A stretch of 64,000 nucleotides of DNA, taken from positions 29,256-93,255 of the forward strand of contig JAJKFJ010021187.1 of the NCBI GenBank assembly GCA_027382625.1, read 5' to 3'. The stretch comes from Tetmemena sp. SeJ-2015 (taxonomy: Eukaryota > Ciliophora > Spirotrichea > Sporadotrichida > Oxytrichidae). Shown here in pieces: positions 47,181 through 62,149 of the stretch (position 1 is its first letter; each line of letters begins with the position of its first letter). The translations under genes and the position numbers were made by a program. The notes beneath the pieces were generated by a model. The model was not told where the DNA came from. It did no database searches and saw only the letters and a program-made list of their open reading frames with translations.

Positions 47181-48016
47181 TCAGGACGAAATATTAAGCA
47201 ACTAGAGATGGAAGGCTATCAGGATTCTACCCCTGTAAATTGAAATTCGTTGAGTGAGCTTAAAACTAATACTCATTCGATATTAAAATTAATGAGGATA
47301 GGAATCATGATCATTAAAATCTTTGTAGACTTATTCTGCATTTAAAAGAGACACATTTAAAATTTATAGTGCATAATTAGCCCTCAAGGCCTAGTTTTAT
47401 TAAGAATTTTCTCTCTCCTTATCTTTTTAAAAATTGATGCTACTTAAGTTACTATATGGATCATAGATGCTGGTACTTGCTCCTCCATAAGTATAGTTTG
47501 ACTGCTAATGGTAAGTAGGCACGCTCAGCTGTTAAGTCTGTGCCTGGAGATTAAAGGAGGGTTTGTAAGAATGCTGCTGAGAGAATGCATGATCAGCTGA
47601 TGAGTTAGGGATCGGATTAAGATGAGAGTTAGGATATTTGCCATAAGTAGATGTCTGATAGGAATCTGGTTATGTATTGAGAGTGTGCATTTAAGTATTG
47701 TTATTTGAAGGAGGGATGCTCTTTGTTCTGAGACTTTGAGGGTTATAGTTAGAGTTACTGTAATTGGAAGCTCTCTAATTGCTTATACTTCTGGAGGCTG
47801 CTATCGTATTCTTATCTGATGGTTTGCTGTTGACCTGCTATCACCCTATAATATAATTAACTTTAAATAAATAGATGAGTTTGCATACGCATATTATTTC
47901 CACCCACAGCAGACTGAAGGGAACTGTTCCTGAGGGTTGATTTGCTTGCAGGTCTTTTTGAATTAGACTGAGTGCTTCCAGAGTGATGATTGGACTAAGA
48001 GTAATTGTAACTCATT
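47181..48016 (-). CDS. S/N/Q/Y-rich hypothetical protein
   Basis: ATG 48016: MSYNYSQSNHHSGSTQSNSK. After one AT-rich insert (about 47820-47880) a long clean frame continues (SRSISNQRASNYSNSNYNPQ, STYGKYPNSHLNPIPNSSAD, SVPTYHQQSNYTYGGASTS) into a less biased C-terminal part and TGA at 47181-47183. It resembles prion-like low-complexity RNP proteins in composition only. The last 60 or so codons may be read-through into 3' sequence. Confidence 0.55.
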
Positions 48017-48019
48017 TTA

Positions 48020-48386
48020 TTACTAAATTTTAATTTAATTAAAAGTAGCGCAACAACAACAATTAACCATCAACAGCTAATCAATCTAAGTTGAACTTTA
48101 TTAAGACAATATAGACTTAAGAATGACAATTTATTTAATCATAGATTTGATCATATATATATTTCATTTACTCTCCTCCCACATATCTCTTTTATCATGA
48201 ATATGCTCTAAGCTACCTTGAATATAGCTTGCATATGAAAATAAAAATTATTCTGATATTCAGAGTTAGTGAGAGTGTCTTATTCTCTATTGTTTCTCCT
48301 TTCCCCGAAGCTACTTTTTTAATGATTGATGATAAGTGTTTATAATTATTGCACTATAACTCTTAAATTATAATCGAGAGCTTATA
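48020..48386. promoter_or_regulatory. Divergent intergenic region
   Basis: AT-rich spacer between the minus-strand S/N/Q-rich gene and the plus-strand DYRK gene, so it holds both 5' ends. A run of CAA triplets lies at about 48050-48063. Confidence 0.4.
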
Positions 48387-52594
<4,208 letters not shown>

Positions 52595-52599
52595 AGGAA

Positions 52600-53036
52600 T
52601 TCAATTTTGCCATGATATCCTTCAATCGCCACGGGTATAAATCTCATTTTAACTTAATACATTCTGTGAACAGTCGGTTATAAAGCACAGCTAATTTATT
52701 ATCATTATAATCTTTATCACTTAAATTTTGAGACTTACTCTCAACTTAAAAGAATCTTGGATTATTATAAATAATTGATTTAATTTGCGCAAGAAATATT
52801 CATAAATCTAAATAAATTTACTAAGTGCAAACTATTAAATTAATTTAGGACTGAATTTTAAAAGTTTCATAATTTAAACATCATATTTTATTTCTAAAAT
52901 ACCTTTCTTTCAGTTTATTAGTTATATTAAATTATGTTTCTAAATTCCGGGATAGAATTCGAGTGAAATCTTTTCCATATCTCCTTCTTTATAAGTGAAT
53001 GAATTGTTTATATGAATCGATTGCAATTAATTGTTA
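52600..53036. other. AT-rich intergenic stretch
   Basis: No supported gene between the DYRK stop and the ArfGAP first segment. Confidence 0.5.
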
Positions 53037-53213
53037 ATGATAGACAACACAATCAGCCAAATTGTATTCAAGCAACTTAAAGAAATTCCAGAGAATACTA
53101 GGTGCTTTGATTGCGGTAAGTTCTCTTTCTCTATCTGTTAGAAATAAATCTGGGCTACCGAGAATCCTTGTTTATGAATTACTATGCTATCATTTGCGTT
53201 TATCAGACTTGAT
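53037..53213 (+). CDS. ArfGAP first segment (MDS1), separated from its gene body
   Basis: ATG 53037: MIDNTISQIVFKQLKEIP, then ENTRCFDCG followed at once by a GTAAGT donor. The N-x-x-C-x-D-C-G end is the start of an ArfGAP zinc finger, but the expected P-x-W-A-S continuation is missing here. It is present at 44.34 kb on the minus strand behind an acceptor. Joining gives [18 protein letters not shown] with 16 residues between Cys pairs, the normal ArfGAP spacing. The segment then carries two words (53171-53182, 53201-53213) shared with the sequence just before the gene body. Confidence 0.8.
53171..53213 (+). repeat. Two shared words: 12 bp and 13 bp, also at 44456-44467 and 44405-44417
   Basis: TTTATGAATTAC at 53171-53182 and TATCAGACTTGAT at 53201-53213, separated by 18 bp. 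Inverted identical copies lie 9 kb upstream, 38 bp apart. They are candidate MDS-joining pointers. Confidence 0.8.
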
Positions 53214-53346
53214 TCTGAAATAAAAGTAAGTTTCTAGTTTTTCCGAAATAAACTATATTTTATTGTCTTGATATTTAATGGTGCAGATTGTATTAAAAGA
53301 TGAATATATTTATTTGAGAAAAGTAGAAACTCTACTCTATCAATAG

Positions 53347-56300
53347 ATGTTAAAGAATAATATTGGAGCTTTATTTATATAAATTGCAATTAGCTTATAT
53401 AAAGAAGAAACAAACAGTTGTAAAATACTACAAAGCTAAAGAGAAACAGAAAACAACACTTATTTAGCAACAGACACACAAATGCAACTAAATTAAAGGC
53501 TTCAGTCTTAAAGCAGAGAAAAATACTAAAAACAGCCAAAGTATTAGGGCAGTGTAAGGCAAACCGAATCTCAACAACAGCTGATGAATCAAGCCTAAAA
53601 CCTTAATCTCAAGTCTTAACTACTATACTCACCTCTAAGCATTATAAATTATTTACAAGCTAAACAAGTAGACAAGTAGAGGGTAATTCGAGCGATGTTT
53701 AGAGAGAAAGCAATCTTAATTAAGATCTTCAGGATCAGCCTTTGAAGTCACTTTACTTCCAGGAAAATGCAAAATAAATGCTCTCGCCAAATAATAATCA
53801 AGGACACCAAATACACGCATCAAGCACTTCTAAAATGAGCTAGTTCCAGCCTCTGATTTAGAAGAATAATTTCGTTAGGGATTCATACAGAAATTCCTAA
53901 GATCCCTTTAAGACAAGCGGCGAGACTCCAATGAGCAAGAGAGAATATAATCAGATGCTTCCTGGTGTGCAAAACATGAATGTTTCTTCTAGTCATTCCA
54001 ATTATGGAACAGTTAATTATAAAATGTGGATGCATTATTTGAACTGCTAGACTTAACTCTGCGATATAGAAGGATAGGAATCGAAGAAGAGAAAATAGGC
54101 GTTAGATAGCTGCAACTTACAATATCTCAGCCAAAAATAGGAAATTTGATCGATTGATGTCAGCCGAGCCGTCTTTCCAGCAGAGATACGCAAACTAATA
54201 GTCTTTAATTTTAGAGTTATCTTTGAATTTTTCTCAGCCTATAAATTTCCAAGAAGAAGGTGGTGATACAAACCAAGAGCAGAGATTGATTTCTTCTAAT
54301 CAAGAAGAATAGAACTTCGAGCTCAAAACAGGAAAGAGAGGAATGAATACTCAAGAGGAACTGGAAAATTACAATCAGCTATTATCTACGCTACCTGAGA
54401 TCAAGTCAACTAATTTCACCGTTGACCATGAAGGAGCTTTGAGCCCTACACAAGTTGTTTAGTTCAGAGATGAGGAATTTAAGGATGACTAGAGAAGTGA
54501 TTCAAATGTTAATATCAGACTAGATTTGGGAGGCAACAGTTAGAGAGGAAGATACTAAAGAAATCTGACTAATTTTGGCTAGGGAATTAACAGGTCCAGT
54601 TCTAATACAAGAGATAGATAAAACACTCTTTTCGGCATGTCTAACTCTTCTCTATAGCTCGCACCTTCATAAGGGACATTACTTTCTAAAAATATGACTC
54701 TCAAGCAAAGATAAAGTAAACTAGCGAGAGGTGAGTATCAAGAAAATGCTGTTGGGAATGAAATACCTTAGAATCTTAGCGAAGTTTCACCAGAGTTAGC
54801 TGCGTAGATTGTGAAGCACTTCATATTGCCGATGTTTGAAAGTGATAATAAGAAATATCTGAAAAAGAAGTATAGCCTTCACAGCGCAGTGCAGAAGAGC
54901 AAAGGCTTGAAAACTAAGTCTTCTCTTGGGCAAGATCATTTACAGTCTCATTAATTTACAGATATACTTAAATGAGTGTTCTCCAAAGACTGTTTATGGA
55001 GAATTGAAGCTTAGTGAACAGTTGAATGAGCAGCTAAGTTAACTAAAAGATAGATTCGACTCTTTGCAAGAGACTCTTGAAGATGTTACCTACTAAAGAG
55101 ATCAATGCTATCATTCTATCTCTTTAGATTATTCAATAAACATTTGAATGCAGAAGAGAGATGAAAGAACTAAACACTCGATACATGAAGAAAGTAGAGT
55201 AGAATAAAAATCTGCAAAGGGAGAACTAGCTTCAGAAGCAAACTATGACTTAATCAGTTATGAAATGCCTCCAGTTAATTTCATCATTATATATCCATCT
55301 CATTAAAAATTTCAAGTGGCAACTCCTTGGCTTCTTTTTCTCAAATATCTGAGCAATACAGAAAGTACTACGCTGAACTTCTAAGAGATTAACTTGTGAC
55401 AACCGACCACTTGAAGTATCAGCTTCAAGAAGTGTAGTCCACTAAAGCCTTAAACGAGGCAAAGTATGAAATCATAGAAGAGCAGTTGAAGTTCCTCTAC
55501 AACTCACTCCAATCTTTGGCTAATGCAAAGAACCTAGAAGACAAGTTCTAATTCCAAATTGATCTTCTCTCTATTTAAAAAAATGTGATCTCTATATTAA
55601 AGCAATATAATATGGAGAAGGGAAAGTTATAGTCAGAGAAGCAAGACCTATCAGAGCAGCTCAGAAGAATCACTTCTTAGAGAGATGAAGCCAACGAATT
55701 CTTGTCTATAATGACAACCTCTCGAACTCAAATTCTGAGACAAAAGGAGGAGTTGAATTCTCAGTTCAAGGCTTAAATGCAAAAGCTTGAAGAAGACTTC
55801 AAGACTATGAAAGTAGAGTATGCAAAGGCACTTGAAGAGCTGGCAAAGCTTGAAAAATTCAATAAGTAGCTTCTAAATGAAAGAGACAAGATGAAATATC
55901 GGTTGCTGAAGTTGAAGAACAGGCGCTTCAAGATAGACTAAGATCAGAAGATTTGCAAGAAGTGTGGGCGCGAGTACAATGAGAAGGAAAATTACAATTG
56001 GAGCTGTAGAACACATTAGAGTGAGTTCGGTGGAGAGATGTGGTGGTGCTGTGGAAAGACCGAGAAGGAAGCTGCTGGTTGTAAATTCAGTAAACACGAA
56101 AGTAAGGAGGACGAGGAGGATGATATGGATCCAGATGATAAACTCTAAGATCAATTAAGGCAACTCAAAAACGTACGCTGTCTCTGCTGTAAGGAATTAG
56201 GGCATCGGATGGAGTAATGCCCAAGAGATCCAAACATGAGAACAGCCGGGCTGCCTTAAGAAGAAAGTGAACGCATCTCTAGGATAAAGGACTTTAGGAG

Positions 56301-57391
56301 GCTATTCTAAGACACTATGGTAATGACTGCTCTGTTTTTGAAGAAATGCGTTAAAGTTCCTAATAATTTATTCTTAACTTGGCAATGATTCAATTATTTC
56401 AACATTCCAAAAATGAAGACAAGGGAGCTAAATATGTCTGAGACTTTTGAGCGTAGTAGGATAATCCAATAGATGGATAAGCTGAAGCATAACCCTTTCA
56501 AGCGTGGAGCGATGCGCTTTGAGGATTATAACTACAATATGTACAACCCATACATTTTGGTGGACAGTTAGTAAGCATAGCAAATGCAGAAGAAAGGTGG
56601 CTATTCAGGGGGAGGCGGCTAAACTTCAGGACAAAATGCTGCTGCTACTATCGGTGGAGAAATGAAGTTAACTGAGAAGAATCTCGAAGAATCAATCTAA
56701 TTTGAAATATTTATTAGCTCTTCTTTAAATTTAAACTAGCTGCAGTATGAATTCGAGGACATATAATTCGTGCCAAACAATGATGATAATGACAACGGGA
56801 GCAATGAATTGAAGGGAGAAGACATGCAGCGTCAGAGTTTGAGAAAAGACCTGCAAGGATAGTCTCCTCCTATGGGTAGCGAAGAACCTCGATTAGACTC
56901 AGTAGCTTATAACAATATATTTAAAGGAAGTAATTGCTGATGGTGAAGGAGATGACTCTTTTGAGATTATTGAGGAAGAAGACGCAGAGGAGTACACAAT
57001 ATTCTTTGAGAGAGATGAGATTGCTGCAACTAAATAGAATTAACAGCAAGATGCATTTGACGACATAAACAACTTATCATTTTGTTGCATTATTTACTAT
57101 AATCAATAGTATTTGGTATTATGTAATATAAAGCAATTAATTTAATATGTAACTATATTCAATAGTTTAAAATAGATAAATCCTTTTAGTTTAGAGAGGA
57201 AAGTTAATTGTGGCAGCAGAAGAGGCACTGACTAGGATAATATTGCTAAAAAAGGGAAAATATTTAATTTTATTGCTTAAGAAGAGCTGAAGTAAAATCA
57301 AGCCAAGAGGGAAAACCTCTACTCAGAAATAAAAAAGCTAATAAGAGAAGACAACTACTTTATCAAATTTTAGATACTTTATAAACGCTGA
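53347..57391 (+). CDS. Coiled-coil protein with CHORD-like zinc domain and CCHC zinc knuckle
   Basis: Low-complexity N-terminus (QLMNQAQNLNLKSQ; later MSAEPSFQQRYANQQSLILE), then ELAAQIVKHFILPMFESDNK, long coiled coils (LKLSEQLNEQLSQLKDRFDS, AELLRDQLVTTDHLKYQLQE, EDFKTMKVEYAKALEELAKL). A zinc module reads CKKCGREYNEKENYNWSC, then RTH, WWCCG, GCKFSKH (55.95-56.1 kb), resembling CHORD spacing. A CCHC knuckle CLCCKELGHRMEQC follows (56.17-56.22 kb), then HNPFKRGAMRFEDYNYNMYN and an acidic tail (SFEIIEEEDAEEYTIFF). One IES is solved (56361-56408); others lie at about 54.95, 55.1, 55.3 and 56.9 kb. The 3' limit is uncertain. Function unknown; zinc-binding is inferred. Confidence 0.65.
56361..56408. 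other. IES, pointer TTCC
   Basis: TTCC at 56357-56360 and 56405-56408. Removal gives KKCVKVPKMKTRELNMSE and eliminates a TGA. Confidence 0.75.
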
Positions 57392-58700
57392 TGGAGTCAA
57401 TCTAAGCATCCCTACTACTCAAAGAAACTATTTATTTTTAAACTCAAAATTTAAAAATAAAAGGAACAACAATCCATTTGAGGACATAAAGCTATATCCC
57501 CATCATCACCAATTGAAATTAATCTTTTGCTATAGTACAAAAAATTAGTCCAGCAAGGGAAGCAGAGGGCTTCTATATCTTATTCATTAAGTTTAAGGGG
57601 TTGCCAAGTAAAAAGGGAAAGAGCAAAAAGGGTAGCAGTTATCAAAAGACTCCAGCTGGCTAGATGTAATAGGATGAATAGATTGGCAATCTGGAATAGG
57701 AACTCAACTAATACAATCAAATTTTATTATCAAGTATATAAATAGTTTCTTAATGAAGAATAAAATTTTATTCAAGTTTAAAGTTTAATACACCTAAATA
57801 TACCTAGATTGAACAATTATATAATTTTTTAATGGCGGAATGCAGATTTTGATTTTGAATTTGGAGATGACTCTTAGGAAGAGGAGGATTACGAAGAGGA
57901 AGAACTTTAATTTGTCATGAATAGTTGACGACATACGAACTCAGAAGGCAGAAATAATGCTTGAGTATGCGGGCAGCCATCCTAGCGAAGTAAATCGCAT
58001 TAGAATTCAAGACTACATGCCAAAGGAGAGTTAATATAGTGTATGTGTTTGAGAGTGCGAGAGACTAATAAACAAAGAGGAGAAACCACCCAGGATCTAA
58101 AAGCTACCGCAGTTCCCACACGGGAGATTTACTAGACGAAAGGAATCAGCACATGAATGATGTAGACCAGGTTCTCATGGAAGGAGTCCCTCACTCCCAA
58201 CTCGATGAGGATGGACTGGGAATAGGCAGCAGAATACTCTATATGTGTTTTAAATTGCTAATATATGTAGTAGATTGGCTATAAATTAGAATTAATTATT
58301 ATCAATAATGTCATTTAAATATAACAATTGAGGACACGTAGAAACTGAACTTGATGGGAGGAGAAGGAAAGAGTGCAGCACAGTCTAATAAGAGCAAGAA
58401 AACTCCTCCATAGAGTCCCAGCAAGCAAAGCGGAGGGGGCAGGAAGAGGAAAGGAAGCAAGGAGGGAGAACCTAACGAAGAATTGCCAACATAAATTGTA
58501 ATAGAAGCATTGAGTATTAATATCATTTAAGGAACTCAAGTCAAATAAGGAATCTTCAAAAACTGCGAAGAAGTTATATATGTCTTAATATTTTTTAATG
58601 AAGTCAAGAAAGTAATGATCAGTATGAAGGTTTTTAGAAATTGGAAAAGAGAAAACTTAGTGAATTTAATATACTTAGCAACTTACTATAGTTTAGTCCT
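57392..58700 (+). CDS. Unresolved plus-strand coding region
   Basis: Blocks in changing frames: YFINADGVNLSIPTTQRNYL and NPFEDIKLYPHHH (57.4-57.5 kb), SKKGKSKKGSSYQKTPAGQM (57.6 kb), DFEFGDDSQEEEDYEEEEL (57.85 kb), EIMLEYAGSHPSEVNRIRIQ (57.95 kb), RSSHTGDLLDERNQHMNDVD (58.13 kb), NKSKKTPPQSPSKQSGGGRK (58.4 kb), IVIEALSINIIQGTQVKQGI (58.5 kb). No family recognised. It may be the 3' part of the preceding gene or a separate gene with AT-rich IESs at about 57.72-57.84 and 58.24-58.31 kb. Confidence 0.4.
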
Positions 58701-58771
58701 CTCTCAATATCAGATTAGGTTGGTGGTAATGAAATAATAATAATAAATAATATTATAGAATCTTTCATTTA

Positions 58772-59508
58772 ATGGGAATAGAAAATAGTTTGATCTGTGG
58801 ATTTTGGCAAGCTCTATCTGGAGTGTTTGGTAAATATAATTTCGGTCTTAGTAGATTTCTTTATAGTGAAGGTCTTGTTTAACTTCGACGAGGATAGTGT
58901 TTTATAAATAGATCTTTAAATGAAGAAATTATAAATATGTTTATTCTAATTCAAGTTAGTTCAATATATAAACAGAGTTTATAGTAGTTTAATAAACTCT
59001 AAACTTTTCTTTATTTTTTAATTTATATATTTTATTAATCAAGTGTGGTTTAGAGTATTGTGCTACCAAGCATCAAGAACGTGACAGGACTTGAAAATCA
59101 ATCTGTGATAGACGCCCTCAAAGTCATTATACCCGTGGTTTCAATGGTCCTAATCCTAATTGGCAATGGAATCATCCTCAAATTCCAAGTCAAAGCCATG
59201 AATGAGAATGGAGCTGCTCAAGCTACTGTCTATAATTTCACTTAAAAATGTATAAAATTTTAAAATTTTAAAACTTTCACTGTTAACTATCTCTGGAGTG
59301 TAAGTTTAATTGCCCAAATTAATTTAACCCTTAGATTATCTTCGGCTATCTGCTATTTAATGAGCTGGTAAACATGAGATTGATGATGGGAGTAGCTTTG
59401 ATTCTCACTGGAACTTTCACAATTTCAACTTGCAAGCAGCCAGAAGACAAAAGGCTACAAATCACAAAGCCAACAGTAGTCAAAGCCAAGGAAGGAAAGA
59501 GAAAGTGA
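58772..59508 (+). CDS. TMEM42-like small membrane protein (EamA/DMT type)
   Basis: ATG 58772: MGIENSLICGFWQALSGVF. After an insert it reads SIVLPSIKNVTGLENQSVID and a hydrophobic helix VIIPVVSMVLILIGNGIIL. Then AMNENGAAQATVYNFTVNYL and WSIIFGYLLFNELVNMRLMM-GVALILTGTFTIS, ending GKRK and TGA 59506-59508. A-x-Q-A-T-V followed by a GYLLF-E-x helix and a G-x-x-L-I-L-x-G helix is the pattern of TMEM42/EamA half-transporters. It has four predicted helices and is about 150 residues long. The exact 5' splice or IES arrangement around 58830-58870 is ambiguous. Confidence 0.7.
58901..59046. other. IES in TMEM42-like gene (146 bp), pointer AGTGT
   Basis: AGTGT at 58896-58900 and 59042-59046. Removal joins NFDEDSV to VQSIVLPSIKNV in frame. 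It is strongly AT-rich. Confidence 0.65.
59243..59281. other. IES in TMEM42-like gene, pointer TTTCACT
   Basis: TTTCACT at 59236-59242 and 59275-59281. Removal gives ATVYNFTVNYLWS in frame. Confidence 0.85.
59300..59334 (+). other. Intron in TMEM42-like gene (35 bp)
   Basis: GTAAGT...CCCTTAG, only 18 bp after the preceding IES. Splicing gives YLWSIIFGYLLFNE. Confidence 0.85.
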
Positions 59509-59599
59509 ACATCTTATCCCTTAAGGAAATTACTTAACCCTTATTTTTTTCTAAAATTACTCATAATTGCTTTCTTTGCACTCTCTTTAAATCACAATA

Positions 59600-60252
59600 T
59601 CATTGTCTTTAAAAAGGATTTCCTCTCATCTAGGGAAGCAATTGCTGTGAGAACTGGGTCCCAGTTAAAATTTGCATGGATTCACTCTAATTATTTAATC
59701 CTTAGTAAGTTGGCTGTGGATAATTGGCTGGCGCAGTGCCACCCTAGTATATCACGCTCTAATTACTATTCTCGTCGAAAACCTCAACGTTCGAAGTAGC
59801 ATAGAAAGGTGTCTGCATATTTCCTGGTAAGATGCATGAACTCAGAGAAGTGCTCATGCCTGGCTACAGTATCAAACTTGGAGCAAGTGTGTAAGGTGCG
59901 AGACCTTGTCCAGTCACTATTCCACCAATCTGCCCAGTAAAATTTTAAATAAGTTGCTATTAGTTAGTATTTATAGTTGCGGGAAACGGAGATGTTGAAA
60001 CGATGCTACTCTTGTTAACTGGAATCACTTGAGGGTGAAGCTAGCTGAATCTAGTTTAGGGAATCAGAGGAAGAGAAGGAGGCAAAGTGTATTGCTAGGG
60101 ATTTACCGTACTACCACCTCCCATAATACTTTGTTTAGCTTCACTGATTGAATCCTTAAAGAACCCATCAAGGGATGAGTTTCTCTGTCTTTTATTTACT
60201 TAAATTTTGATTGGCTCATCTTTAGCTCTTCTACCTCTTCTTGTTGTTACAT
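59600..60252 (-). CDS. P/Q/S/T-rich hypothetical protein
   Basis: One uninterrupted frame of about 215 codons with Gln TAA/TAG: RGRRAKDEPIKIQVNKRQRN, SSLDGFFKDSISEAKQSIMG, then a proline/threonine-rich part (TLPPSLPLIPQTRFSQLHPQ, GGIVTGQGLAPYTLAPSLIL), ending TGA 59600-59602. The frame opens right after a TGA at about 60250 and lacks an upstream ATG, so the start is in another segment, or is the internal ATG at about 60128. The basic N-terminus could be a nuclear signal. No family recognised. Confidence 0.6.
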
Positions 60253-60567
60253 TATTTCACTTAATTAAAATGATAAAGGTGATTATAATATTCTTGTTGG
60301 CATTGATGACTACTATTTTGGGGTTGAATTATCAAGCAAATTATTTGGTTTTAGATTGAGCTAAGAGGACTTCAAATTAATATGGCATATTATTAATTTA
60401 ATTAAGACTATTAGATAAGAAGGTTGAGCTGAGTTTAATGTTGCGTTGATTAGTCAGGGACCTTCACCTTAGTTGATTAGGTAGTTTAAGCATTAGATAC
60501 TGTTTTCTAGCTTAAACTGACTTTTGCTTGAGCCTTAGTTTCTATCTTAGTATTCTAACTTTCCTAA

Positions 60568-61515
60568 TCAGCTGGCATTGAGGGGAATATTTATTTATTC
60601 AAAATGTAAATGTTAGAATACGATAATCATCTCATCCTCTTCTTCATCCTCTTCTTCTTTCTACTAATTCTCATAGTTCTCTTCTTCTCTTTTTCATTTA
60701 ATGCTCTTCTTCGTTTTTTCATTAATCTTCAGTGAAAATTCCTTGCTCTACTACTTTTTCCTTCTCTTTTTACTTGAGCTAACTGTCTCAGAAGCTTTAA
60801 TGTCCCGTTTGAGTGCACTTAACTTTTAATCCTAAGTCATTTAGGAAGCCTGAAACTCAGTGCCTTCCTTAGATTCCTTCGGCTGCTTTTAGCTGAAAAT
60901 ATCCTCGAAATTGTACGAAGATTGAATTATTTCAACCCCTCTTTTCCCAGTTTCAGGCTTGACCTTCATATTAAGAACTTTCTTCTGAATAAACTTACTG
61001 CTCTTCAGACTTTCATTTTGTGTGTCATCTTACTTTAGTTTAATCTATCCTTTCGAGTTCTTCTTACCAGTTACTTTTGAGTTTTCAGAATCTTCTTTTC
61101 ACTTACTTTCTCAGTTGGTAAAGAAGTCTTATAGGTTCTCAAGACTTAAGCCACTAGATTAAATTTGCTCTACTAGGAGTTCATAAGTCTCTCTGAGAAT
61201 TTCATGTTGCAAATTCTCCTTCTCCTGTTCTTTGAAAATTTAGCTTTGAAGGAGGGAACATACTTTTGATTACCAAAAACGCCTCTTTCTCTTCTCACTG
61301 AATAGTTTTCTATTCATAGTGGTGAGCATATCTATAGCTTTGTCATATTCTTTCAGTAATAAGGTGAACTTCTGCTATAAATCTTGCTATGGTTAGGATT
61401 CGTTAGATTCGTTATTTTAAATTGCAAGGGCGGGCTCACAAGCACTCTGTGTTTGTTACTTGTGCTCTAAAGATTGTGATTATTCGGCTTGACATTAGAT
61501 ATCGTCAGTAGGCAT
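60568..61515 (-). CDS. Lys/Glu-rich coiled-coil hypothetical protein with in-frame TGAs
   Basis: ATG 61515: MPTDDIQCQAEQSQSLEHKQ, then LLLKEYDKAIDMLTTMNRKL, SEKRKRRFW and EKENLQHEILRETYELLVEQ. In-frame TGAs follow at 61111-61113 and 61099-61101. The same frame stays open for about 135 further codons of similar Lys/Ser/Glu-rich sequence (KNSKGQIKLKQDDTQNESLK, GVEIIQSSYNFEDIF, SSSKKRRKKQQSKEFSLKIN) up to a TGA at 60694-60696, then an acidic run (QQKEEEDEEEDEMI) to TGA 60568-60570. A 33-bp in-frame IES with pointer AAC could remove the first two TGAs. Basic clusters suggest nuclear location. Confidence 0.55.
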
Positions 61516-61756
61516 TGAATTTTATTGCAAATTTGAACTATTTAGTTCTATGTTCAGAGAAATAAAGAGAGCGTGATTTCACTGGGTATTCAGGCGTAAT
61601 TAGACAGAGATTTATTTATCAGATCAACTAAGAAAAATTTATTCAAATAATAATTAAGATTTAAAATAAAAAATATAAGTTAAATTTGCATATGGAAAAA
61701 ATTGGAGGCCTATTTATATAGATGCAATTAAATTTGCCAATGCTTGATAGATTGAA

Positions 61757-61784
61757 AGTGTAAAGTAAAGTAAAGTAAAATTTT
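61757..61784. repeat. Pentanucleotide microsatellite (GTAAA)n
   Basis: About five tandem GTAAA-type units. Confidence 0.8.
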
Positions 61785-61815
61785 AGGAATGTAATTAATA
61801 ATCAATTTCAAATCT

Positions 61816-61864
61816 CAGCACTTATTCAGTACTTGATAAGAAACCGTACTATTATCCTATGTAA
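61816..61864 (+). repeat. 49-bp copy of coding sequence at 19208-19256
   Basis: It matches the reverse complement of 19208-19256 at 48 of 49 positions. The single difference (CTA/CTT, Leu) is synonymous in the frame used at 19.2 kb. Weaker similarity continues a few bases upstream. No gene is visible around this copy. Confidence 0.85.
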
Positions 61865-62149
61865 AGATTGAAAGTGAAAAAATTCTTTTGAGTTTTTTTA
61901 GTATGCAAAATGATATGATTTAATAAATCCTTCCTCACTCTACAATAAAATAAATAGTGTTTTTATTTTATTTGATAGGGATATGAAAAATTTGATTCTT
62001 GATTATTTGTTTATTAATATAAGCTCTGCTCCTAATAGGATTTCATTATAATTAAAATACTTGGTTGACTCAAAACTGGAATCATTTTAACACTCATTTA
62101 ATTAAATAAATTGGATTATGAATCCTCTAGCTAGCAGCATTTCCGACTG

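Larger units (their letters stand above)
61520..62149. other. AT-rich intergenic stretch with duplicated fragment and microsatellite
   Basis: Divergent spacer between the minus-strand coiled-coil gene and the plus-strand RING gene. It contains a GTAAA-type microsatellite and a 49-bp copy of coding sequence from 19.2 kb. Confidence 0.6.

Noticed and set aside
58311..58539. Minus-strand Pro/Leu-rich ORFs
   Set aside because: Shadow of the plus-strand basic segment NKSKKTPPQSPSKQSGGGRK, whose composition fits neighbouring coding blocks.
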